Source: Oscillospiraceae bacterium (GTDB taxonomy: Bacteria > Bacillota > Clostridia > Oscillospirales > Oscillospiraceae). From it: 6,397 nt of DNA. Position numbers and translations under genes: made by a program. The stretch spans positions 1 to 6,397 of the forward strand of contig JAFVWG010000083.1 in assembly GCA_017501805.1 (NCBI GenBank), given 5' to 3'. The notes under the pieces are model-generated. The model saw only the letters and a list, made by a program, of their open reading frames with translations. It did not search any database and had not been told where the DNA came from. Numbering within the stretch: position 1 is the first letter of the stretch; each line of letters opens with the position of its first letter. Shown here piece after piece: positions 1 through 5,646 of the stretch.

Positions 1-1242
1 GCCGCGCGTTACGCGGAGAATGTGCAGGAGCCGTTGTTCGCACGTGCTTTTGTGGCGGAGACGGAGCAGTCGTCTCTCGCCGTTGTTGTGGTGGATGCCT
101 GCGGCATTACCGAGGATATCACCCTGCGCGTCCGCGAGCGGGTGGCGCAGCTCACGCCCATCCCCGCGGAGAATGTTATGCTCATTGCGACCCATTGCCA
201 CGGCGGCGGACCCACGCTCAACTGGGGCGAAGAGGTCGTGACCGATCCGGAATATCTGACGCTGCTCGTCAACCGCGCGGCAGACTCGATCGCGCTCGCG
301 TATTTCAGAGCGGAGGAGTCGGAGCTGGTAAAGGGCAGAGAAGAGCTCTACGGCGTTGCCTTCATCCGTGACTATCTGATGAAAGACGGAACGTACAAGA
401 CAAATCCCTCCCGCAATGAGCCGGAAAAGATCGAAAGACCCTGCACCGAGCTCGACCCCGAGGTGCTCGTTATCGGCGTGCGGCAGGGCGGCAAGCAGAT
501 CGGCACCATCGTCAACTTTGCAAACCACCCCGCCATTGTGGCGAAGAGAAACATCAGCAGCGATTATATCCACTACCTTTCCGAGGGAATGAAAAAGGAA
601 TTCGGACAGGAGCACGTCACGGTCTTTATCAACGGAGCGCTCGGCAACGTCAACCATTTCAACCCCTTTGATCTTGAGACCTATCAGCCCGGCAGACATA
701 TCATTGTCGGCGAGAGACTTGCCGAGGCGGCGATCGCCGCGCTGCGCAGCGCGCAGCCTATGAAGGAGAACTCGCTCGCCTGCGCCTCTTCGCGGATCAC
801 CGTGCGCTTCCGCAAGCCCTCTCTCGAAGACCTCGAGGCTGCGAAGCAGACGCTGGAATCGTGGGGGGACGATCTCATTAACCGTACTCCCAAAACGCCC
901 GAGTATACCAAGGTGTTCTACGCGATGCAGGCGTTCCGCTTTATGGCGGACAAGCGCACACAGCGTGAGCTTCCGCTGCAGCTGATGCGCGTCGGCGATG
1001 TGTACATCGCGGGTACGCCCATCCAGATGTACACCGAGTTCGGCAAGGCGATCAAGAAGGGACTTCCGTCTGCCGCGATGGTCTCTGCCTTTGCCAACGA
1101 CTACGCAGGCTATGTGCCCACGCCGGATCTGATCGGTCAGCCGGGCATCTACGAAGCACGCCTCTGCCCGACCAGCGCGCTGGAGGCGGACACGGGCGAC
1201 GCCGTTGTGCAGGGCATCATCGATCTGCAGGCAGCTCTTTGA
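1..1242 (+). CDS. Neutral/alkaline ceramidase-like hydrolase, 5'-truncated by window edge
   Basis: The frame is open from base 1 to the TGA at 1240-1242, giving 413 residues. Its first codons already read like the family's early region (AARYAENVQEPLFARAFV, the usual 'V.dPLyaRalvl' block), so only about 20-30 residues with the true start are missing. The GTG at 22 is probably not the start. Family hallmarks visible: THCHGG at 190-207 (cf. the metal-binding THTHSG), NFANHP with His at 526-528, NGALGNVNHFN near 634-663 (cf. GDVNP), GTPIQMYTEFGKAIK near 1012-1053, and NDYAGYVPT at 1096-1122. Known members are zinc amidases that hydrolyse ceramide. Clostridial homologues are shorter and their substrates are mostly unknown, so ceramide cleavage is not implied. 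No signal peptide can be judged because the N-terminus is absent. The usual Zn-ligand Glu in the 'PGE' position appears as Gln (1024-1026). It ends at a hairpin and converges on the next gene. Confidence 0.85.
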   Translation, partial: AARYAENVQEPLFARAFVAETEQSSLAVVVVDACGITEDITLRVRERVAQLTPIPAENVMLIATHCHGGGPTLNWGEEVVTDPEYLTLLVNRAADSIALAYFRAEESELVKGREELYGVAFIRDYLMKDGTYKTNPSRNEPEKIERPCTELDPEVLVIGVRQGGKQIGTIVNFANHPAIVAKRNISSDYIHYLSEGMKKEFGQEHVTVFINGALGNVNHFNPFDLETYQPGRHIIVGERLAEAAIAALRSAQPMKENSLACASSRITVRFRKPSLEDLEAAKQTLESWGDDLINRTPKTPEYTKVFYAMQAFRFMADKRTQRELPLQLMRVGDVYIAGTPIQMYTEFGKAIKKGLPSAAMVSAFANDYAGYVPTPDLIGQPGIYEARLCPTSALEADTGDAVVQGIIDLQAAL

Positions 1243-1264
1243 TCCGTTCCCAAAACAAAGAAAC

Positions 1265-1294
1265 AGCGCCTCTTGCCGTAAGGCAAGAGGCGCT
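1265..1294. terminator. Bidirectional intrinsic terminator between convergent genes
   Basis: A perfect 13-bp inverted repeat (1265-1277 with 1282-1294, AGCGCCTCTTGCC) closes on a 4-nt GTAA loop. On the minus strand the stem is followed by a T-rich run (complement of 1249-1264), a good rho-independent tail for the cysteine-rich gene ending at 1318. On the plus strand the tail is only CTTTG, which is weaker but plausible for the ceramidase-like gene ending at 1242. It lies in the only gap between the two converging stop codons. Confidence 0.88.
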
Positions 1295-1317
1295 TTGCTG
1301 TAAGTGCGGCTGCGCTT

Positions 1318-2169
1318 TTACTGCGTGGTCCGGTAGCCCGCGGCGCAGCAGTTGCAGCTTTTCTCCTTGTCGATGCAGCTCTCGTTCTTGGAGGAGAAGA
1401 ATTCATCGACCGGGAACTCCACCTGCGAGAAGACATCGCAGGCATCCGCCGCCTGTGCGATCCCGGCGACATCGCTGCATTCCTTGGTGGGGATGCAGTA
1501 GTCGAAGCTCGGGATGAGCAGCTGCGTGTCGCGCTCCATGCGGATGATGGAGAACTGACCGATCGTGACATACAGCCGCTGCTGCTCGCCGCCGAGCACC
1601 AGATCGTCATCAAAGCAGCCGAGGATCGCGTCCGGGAGCTCTTCGAGCTCGCCGTCACAGCGGCAGCAGCTTCCGACCTCCTGCACTTTCGCCGCAAGGA
1701 TCATCGGATCGATCGCCTCGACAACGGCGCGCGGCATATTACAGCGGAAGACGGTTTTTTTGTCCAGACAGCCCATTCGGCTGGTGAAGACCTTCGCGCA
1801 GCCGTCACCGCCGAAGAGCAGCACCCGCTTGGTGAACACGGCAAGACCGTAGATCGCCGCGGGACGCATATTGCCGATCGTCGCTTCGCCGCTGACGCGG
1901 TAGTAGTAGCTGATGGTGACCGTGTAGCTTCCCGAGTTATAGGCGACTGCCTCCACCTTCGGATCGACGTAGAGCAGCTCCACCGTCCGCACCTTTGCAC
2001 CGCTTGCCCGATCCAGTGCCGTCTGTGAATCTCTTGTTAAGTACACGCGCAGATCTTCGATGCAGTCCTTGTCGCGGCAGGCGTCCATGACCTTGCTCGT
2101 ATGGACGCAGACCGCTTCCTTGATGCCGGACAGATCGCAGGCCGGGCACGTTTTCTCGTTTTCTGCCAT
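1318..2169 (-). CDS. Conserved clostridial cysteine-rich protein, function unknown
   Basis: The gene encodes 283 residues. The ATG at 2169-2167 is chosen because AGGAGGT (2176-2182) sits 6 nt upstream; the frame remains open to an ATG at 2217, but that one lacks a comparable site. It has 19 cysteines (about 7%): CPAC at residues 8-11, Cys21, Cys31, Cys36, Cys124, 134, 143, a CCRC cluster at 168-171, Cys185, 225, 231, 244, 265, and CNCC at 272-275. The centre is rich in alternating hydrophobic, beta-like segments (about 60-120 and 198-225). There is no signal peptide and no membrane segment, so it is probably cytoplasmic or incorporated into a structure such as the spore coat. From memory, the blocks VCVHTSKVMDACRDKDC and the one around IIRMERDTQLLIPSFDYC match a widespread uncharacterised clostridial family. 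It is transcribed alone, from its own promoter to the shared hairpin. Metal binding or a disulphide-linked structural role is inference only. Confidence 0.82.
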   Translation of the reverse strand: MAENEKTCPACDLSGIKEAVCVHTSKVMDACRDKDCIEDLRVYLTRDSQTALDRASGAKVRTVELLYVDPKVEAVAYNSGSYTVTISYYYRVSGEATIGNMRPAAIYGLAVFTKRVLLFGGDGCAKVFTSRMGCLDKKTVFRCNMPRAVVEAIDPMILAAKVQEVGSCCRCDGELEELPDAILGCFDDDLVLGGEQQRLYVTIGQFSIIRMERDTQLLIPSFDYCIPTKECSDVAGIAQAADACDVFSQVEFPVDEFFSSKNESCIDKEKSCNCCAAGYRTTQ

Positions 2170-2175
2170 CGGAAT

Positions 2176-2182
2176 ACCTCCT
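2176..2182 (-). promoter_or_regulatory. Ribosome binding site of the cysteine-rich gene
   Basis: On the minus strand this reads AGGAGGT, a near-perfect anti-16S match, with 6 nt to the ATG at 2169. It fixes the start and excludes the longer reading from 2217. Confidence 0.9.
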
Positions 2183-2239
2183 ATAGATCGTTTTGAAGGA
2201 AAAGCCGGGGAACACACGCTTCCCGAATGCTTTCATCCC

Positions 2240-2268
2240 ATTGTATGCAGATGGCGACAGCCTGTGAC
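2240..2268 (-). promoter_or_regulatory. Predicted sigma-A promoter for the cysteine-rich gene
   Basis: On the minus strand the -35 is GTCACA (2268-2263, 4 of 6 matches to TTGACA), the spacer is 17 nt, and the -10 is TACAAT (2245-2240, 5 of 6 matches to TATAAT). The start of transcription would be near 2233, leaving a leader of about 64 nt. The call rests on sequence match only; a sporulation sigma factor cannot be excluded. Confidence 0.55.
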
Positions 2269-2283
2269 ATCGGGGAAAAGCGA

Positions 2284-2312
2284 TAGACAAAACCGACCCT
2301 TTGTGCTACACT
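2284..2312 (+). promoter_or_regulatory. Predicted sigma-A promoter of the glycosyltransferase-tmk-mltG operon
   Basis: The -35 is TAGACA (2284-2289, 5 of 6), the spacer is 17 nt, and the -10 is TACACT (2307-2312, 4 of 6). A TG at 2304-2305, one base before the -10, makes it an extended -10. Transcription would start near 2319, about 26 nt before the first ATG at 2345. It is back-to-back with the minus-strand promoter; the two -35 boxes are 15 bp apart. Confidence 0.6.
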
Positions 2313-2330
2313 CATTATATGGAAGAAAAT

Positions 2331-2336
2331 GGGGTG
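2331..2336 (+). promoter_or_regulatory. Ribosome binding site deciding the glycosyltransferase start
   Basis: GGGGTG, within GGGGTGATTT, matches the 16S tail and lies 8 nt before the ATG at 2345. The upstream in-frame codons back to 2060 run through the predicted promoter and antisense to the neighbouring gene, so the longer reading is artefactual. Confidence 0.8.
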
Positions 2337-2344
2337 ATTTGCGC

Positions 2345-3061
2345 ATGAAAATCGATGTTATGGGGGTCCGCTTTGACAATCTGACGATGGAAGAATCGCT
2401 GGACAAAGCGGAACGATTGATCGCCGAGGGAGAAACCTTTTACTGCGTGACCCCGAACTCGGAGATCGTTTATGAGGCAATGCACAACGCGGAGCTGATG
2501 CAGCTGCTGAACGATGCGGCGCTGGTCCTTCCGGACGGCGCGGGCGTGGTGCTTGCTTCCAAAATTCTGAAAACACCGCTCAAGCAAAAGGTGGCGGGCG
2601 TGGATTTTGCCGACGGACTGATGGGGCGCATGGAGAAAAGCGGCCTCAGACTCTTTTTGCTCGGCAGTAAGCCCGGCGTTGCGGAGCTTGCCGCGGAAAA
2701 AATGCTGGAAAAGCACCCGGCGCTGCAGATCTGCGGGATGGCGGACGGATACTTCAAGGACGACGCGGAAGCTATCTCCAAGGTGAACGCGGCGAATGCC
2801 GACGTGCTCTTTGTCTGCCTCGGTGCGCCGAAGCAGGAGATCTTTATGCAGGCGCACAGGGAAGAACTGAACGTCCGTATGATGATCGGTCTCGGCGGCA
2901 GTCTCGACGCCTTTGCCGGCACGATGAAGCGCGCGCCGAAGTGGATGATCCGAATGAATCTGGAATGGTTTTACCGACTGCTCAAGGACCCGAAGCGGAT
3001 CGGACGTATGATGCGTCTGCCGAAGTTCCTCCTGGCAGTCCTCGGAAAGAAGAAGGGATAA
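2345..3061 (+). CDS. WecG/TagA/CpsF family glycosyltransferase
   Basis: This is a 238-residue GT26-type enzyme. The family transfers an N-acetyl-mannosamine or related sugar onto undecaprenyl-pyrophosphate-GlcNAc, at the inner membrane face, in making wall teichoic acid or exopolysaccharide. Visible hallmarks are VTPNSEIV with Thr36, LPDGAGVV with Asp64 (the position of the TagA catalytic Asp), LFLLGSKPGV for the nucleotide-sugar fold, and LGAPKQE at 159-165. The C-terminal appendage contains EWFYRLLKDPKRIGRMMR (207-224), whose conserved arginines are needed for activity and membrane contact in TagA. The length is typical, and the protein has no signal peptide or membrane helix. It is first in the operon, right behind the promoter, and its TAA is 1 nt from the next ATG. 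The exact sugar and polymer cannot be told: no other polymer genes are in view. 'TagA' or 'WecG' would be over-specific. Confidence 0.93.
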   Translation: MKIDVMGVRFDNLTMEESLDKAERLIAEGETFYCVTPNSEIVYEAMHNAELMQLLNDAALVLPDGAGVVLASKILKTPLKQKVAGVDFADGLMGRMEKSGLRLFLLGSKPGVAELAAEKMLEKHPALQICGMADGYFKDDAEAISKVNAANADVLFVCLGAPKQEIFMQAHREELNVRMMIGLGGSLDAFAGTMKRAPKWMIRMNLEWFYRLLKDPKRIGRMMRLPKFLLAVLGKKKG

Positions 3062-3062
3062 T

Positions 3063-3731
3063 ATGGGAAAACTGATCGTGCTGGAAGGCACGGACGGCTG
3101 CGGCAAGTCCACACAGCTGGGACTGCTGGCCGAGCGCCTGAAAACGGAAGCGATCGATTTCCGCAGACTGCGCTTCCCGCGCTATGAAGAGGAATCCTCG
3201 GCGCTGATCCGCATGTATCTCGGCGGCGCATTCGGCTCGGATCCTTCCGACGTCAACGCCTACGCCGCCTCAACGTTCTTTGCGGTGGATCGCTACGCAT
3301 CCTATATGCAGGACTGGAAGGACTACTATATGCAGGGCGGTCTGCTGATCTCCGACCGCTACACGACCTCGAACGCCGTCCATCAGGGAAGCAAGCTGAA
3401 CGCTGCGGAGCGGGAGGAATTCTTCCGCTGGCTGTACGATATGGAGTTCGGGAAAATGCAGCTTCCGAAGCCGGATCTTGTGATCCTGCTCGACCTTCCG
3501 ATCGAGCTCTCACAGAAAATGCTTCGCCGCAGAGAGGCGGACACGAACACGACCGCGGATATCCACGAAAAGAGCTCGGATTATCTTGCGGACTGCCGCA
3601 CGGCCGCCAAGGAAGCGGCGAAATGCTGCGGATGGTCCGTCGTGCCCTGTGCGAAGGACGGAGATATCCGAAGCGTGGAGGAGATCCACGAGGATATCTA
3701 CGCGCTCGTTCGCAAGTGTATGGAGGAATGA
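3063..3731 (+). CDS. tmk: Thymidylate kinase (dTMP kinase)
   Basis: The 222-residue protein phosphorylates dTMP to dTDP with ATP, an essential cytoplasmic step in dTTP synthesis. Motifs in order: P-loop GTDGCGKST (9-17); LRFPRY (36-41), the dTMP-phosphate-binding loop; AVDRY (74-78); SDRYTTSNAVHQGSK (97-111), holding the family DRY; LVILLDLP (139-146); and an arginine-containing lid region RRREADTNTTADIHEKSSDYL-like segment beginning at residue 155. The FPRY form, in place of the REPGGT of common bacterial enzymes, resembles the FPxR of eukaryotic thymidylate kinases, and I recall it in other Clostridia. AAGGG (3053-3057) precedes the ATG by 5 nt, overlapping the end of the glycosyltransferase gene. 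The TGA is 3 nt from the next ATG. A different deoxynucleotide kinase is possible but less likely given the length and motifs. Confidence 0.9.
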   Translation: MGKLIVLEGTDGCGKSTQLGLLAERLKTEAIDFRRLRFPRYEEESSALIRMYLGGAFGSDPSDVNAYAASTFFAVDRYASYMQDWKDYYMQGGLLISDRYTTSNAVHQGSKLNAAEREEFFRWLYDMEFGKMQLPKPDLVILLDLPIELSQKMLRRREADTNTTADIHEKSSDYLADCRTAAKEAAKCCGWSVVPCAKDGDIRSVEEIHEDIYALVRKCMEE

Positions 3732-3734
3732 ACG

Positions 3735-4286
3735 ATGGTTTACATTCTGCTCGGAACCGGATTTGAAGAGATGGAGGCGATCACGCCCTGCGATATTCTC
3801 CGCAGAGGCGGTGTGGACGCAAGATTTGTCGGTGTGAACGGACGCGTTGTCACGGGCGGTCACGGCATTGCCGTGGGTTGCGACCTGACAGTTGATGAAA
3901 TGCAGCTCGCCGATGCGGAGATGATCGTTGTCCCCGGCGGACTCGGCGGCGTTGCTTCCGTCGAGGCCTGCGAAGCGGCGACCGATGCGCTGAAGCGGAT
4001 GTGGCAGGACGGAAAATTCGTCTGCGCGATCTGTGCGGCGCCTACGCTGCTTGCAAAGCTTGGGATCACGGCGGGAAAGACCGTTACCTGCTATCCCGGC
4101 TGCGAGGCGGAGATGGGCGACTGCGTCATAACCAGGAAAAAGGCCGTGCGGGACGGGAACCTGATCTGCGGACAGGCTGCCGGTACGGCCGCGGAGTTTG
4201 GCTTCCTGCTTCTGGAAGCGCTGAAGGGCACGGAGACTGCCGAAAACGTTCGGAAAGGTATGGTATTCACAAATGCAGGAATATGA
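3735..4286 (+). CDS. DJ-1/PfpI family protein (DJ-1/YajL type)
   Basis: The 183-residue protein has a complete flavodoxin-like DJ-1 fold. GFEEMEAI (9-16) supplies Glu14, equivalent to human DJ-1 Glu18. VPGGLGG (66-72) is the conserved glycine turn, and AICAAPTLLAKLG (98-110) carries the nucleophile-elbow Cys100, equivalent to DJ-1 Cys106. The DJ-1 His126 position reads CYPG here, as in many bacterial members. Reported activities of the family include glyoxalase-type methylglyoxal removal, oxidative-stress sensing and disputed protein deglycation; which applies here cannot be read from sequence. It is cytoplasmic, with no signal peptide. GGAGG (3722-3726) lies inside the end of tmk, 8 nt before the ATG. 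Its last 14 nt overlap the start of mltG. An older label such as '4-methyl-5-thiazole monophosphate synthesis protein ThiJ' would be a misannotation. Confidence 0.92.
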   Translation: MVYILLGTGFEEMEAITPCDILRRGGVDARFVGVNGRVVTGGHGIAVGCDLTVDEMQLADAEMIVVPGGLGGVASVEACEAATDALKRMWQDGKFVCAICAAPTLLAKLGITAGKTVTCYPGCEAEMGDCVITRKKAVRDGNLICGQAAGTAAEFGFLLLEALKGTETAENVRKGMVFTNAGI

Positions 4287-5646
4287 TCCGCTGAAGAATA
4301 AAAGCCCGGAGCAGAGCATCGACGAGCAGGCCAGACAGGCAGAGCAGTCGATCGATGATCTGATCCGCAATATGAACGAGACCCTTGCGCATGCGGATGA
4401 GGTGACGCGCCGCGAACCGCGGCAGTCCGAAGATCGGACGCCGAAACAGCCGCCGCGCTCCCACGGCGCCCGCCGTACCTCCGCATCGAAGCCGACGGCG
4501 AAAAAACCGACGGAAAAACGCGCGGCAGAGAAAAAAACGGAGCCGCACAGCGAGATCCCGATGGGGAAGAAGGTCTTCATCTACATCGCAGGCGTGCTGC
4601 TGGTGTCGCTGCTGCTGGCCTTTACCGCCTGGCAGGTGCTCGATGACGTCTGTGCGCTGACCGCGCCGGATGAAGTGGTGAACGTCGAGATCACGGAGGG
4701 AATGTCCGTCCATAAGATCGCAAAGACGCTCCGCGAGAACGACGTCATTCGCTACCCGTCTCTTTTCAAGCTCTACTGCGGCATCGCGAATGCCGGGAGA
4801 CGGATCGTTCCGGGCACGTATGAGCTCAACAAAACCTATGACTACCACGCGCTTGTCAACAGCATGTCCGGTTCGGGCAAGCGGGCAACGGTGACGCTGA
4901 TGATCCCCGAAGGCTACACCTGTGAGGACATCTACGCCCTGATGGAAGAAAACGGCGTCTGCGACGCGGCAAGCCTTCGCGAAGCGGCGAAAACAACGGA
5001 GTTTGATTTCCGCTTCCTGGAGGATGTTCCGCCGGATGCGCCCAACCGTCTGGAGGGCTGCCTGTTCCCGGATACCTATGAGTTCTATGTGGACGATGAC
5101 CCGGTGAACGTGCTGAAAAAGCTCATGCAGAATACGGAGAGAAAGCTCACGGACGAGCTTTGGGAGGCATTGGACGAGCTCAATGCGACGCTCCGCACTC
5201 GCAAGGCGACCGCAGGCTTCTCGCAGGAGGAGATCGCCGAGGGCGATCTGCGGATGTACGATATTCTGATCGTGGCTTCGCTGATCGAAAAAGAGACGGC
5301 GGCAAGCACCGAAAACGGCGTCATCGGCTCGGTCATCTACAACCGCCTTTGCAGCAAGGCCTATCCGCTGCTGAACATCGACGCTTCCATCCAGTATGCC
5401 CTGAAGGAGCGCAAGGAGCAGCTCAGCGACGCGGACAAACTGATCGACAGTCCGTATAACACCTACAAATACACGGGACTTCCCGTGGGACCCATCGCCA
5501 ACCCCGGACTGCTTGCCATCCGCGGCGCGCTGTTCCCGGAGGAGACGAACTACTACTTCTACGCGCTCGGCAATGAGGGACGGCACGTGTTTACCCGCAC
5601 CTACGACGAGCATCTGGCGTTCCTGGAGGGGCTGAAGAATGCGTAA
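4273..5646 (+). CDS. mltG: Endolytic murein transglycosylase MltG (YceG/YrrL)
   Basis: The 457-residue enzyme cuts nascent glycan strands at the outer face of the membrane, leaving 1,6-anhydro ends and setting strand length next to the synthesis machinery. Residues 1-96 are a charged, low-complexity cytoplasmic tail with an EQSID repeat (13-17 and 24-28) and a Lys/Ala/Pro/Glu-rich stretch (about 70-95). One membrane helix follows at about 101-122, so type II topology is expected. A LysM-like segment begins near 137 (VEITEGMSVHKIAKTL). The YceG catalytic domain contains ASLIEKET (335-342), where Glu339 should be the catalytic acid by analogy to E. coli MltG Glu218, and SPYNTYKY followed by GLPVGPIANPG. 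The start overlaps the DJ-1 gene by 14 nt. The only purine-rich site (GAAAGG, 4253-4258) is 14 nt away, so translation probably relies on coupling. The long tail resembles that of streptococcal MltG. Confidence 0.95.
   Translation: MQEYDPLKNKSPEQSIDEQARQAEQSIDDLIRNMNETLAHADEVTRREPRQSEDRTPKQPPRSHGARRTSASKPTAKKPTEKRAAEKKTEPHSEIPMGKKVFIYIAGVLLVSLLLAFTAWQVLDDVCALTAPDEVVNVEITEGMSVHKIAKTLRENDVIRYPSLFKLYCGIANAGRRIVPGTYELNKTYDYHALVNSMSGSGKRATVTLMIPEGYTCEDIYALMEENGVCDAASLREAAKTTEFDFRFLEDVPPDAPNRLEGCLFPDTYEFYVDDDPVNVLKKLMQNTERKLTDELWEALDELNATLRTRKATAGFSQEEIAEGDLRMYDILIVASLIEKETAASTENGVIGSVIYNRLCSKAYPLLNIDASIQYALKERKEQLSDADKLIDSPYNTYKYTGLPVGPIANPGLLAIRGALFPEETNYYFYALGNEGRHVFTRTYDEHLAFLEGLKNA
5625..5631 (+). 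promoter_or_regulatory. Ribosome binding site of the U32 gene inside mltG
   Basis: GGAGGGG lies 7 nt before the ATG at 5639, within the last codons of mltG. It supports the start that overlaps the mltG stop by 8 nt (ATGCGTAA). Confidence 0.8.

Noticed and set aside
22..24. GTG as the start of the ceramidase-like gene
   Set aside because: The frame is open and family-like back to base 1, and no binding site precedes the GTG; the gene is cut by the window edge.
2170..2217. Longer start (ATG at 2217) for the cysteine-rich gene
   Set aside because: The AGGAGGT site belongs to the ATG at 2169, and the extra residues read through that site.
2208..2224. Small hairpin GGGAA/TTCCC with a 7-nt loop in the leader of the cysteine-rich gene
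   Set aside because: The stem is only 5 bp, with no T-tract and no riboswitch-like architecture; it is easily expected by chance.
2060..2344. In-frame upstream extension of the glycosyltransferase gene
   Set aside because: It runs through the predicted promoter and the oppositely oriented neighbouring gene. The ATG at 2345 has a proper binding site and matches the family's usual N-terminus.
3510..4580. Long minus-strand open frame opposite tmk, DJ-1 and the mltG start
   Set aside because: It spans three well-supported plus-strand genes, and its translation is compositionally odd and lacks any family motif.
4267..5613. Long open frame (about 448 codons) on the minus strand opposite mltG
   Set aside because: It is antisense to an unmistakable MltG, has no recognisable domain, and is explained by GC-rich codon bias that removes stops on the opposite strand.
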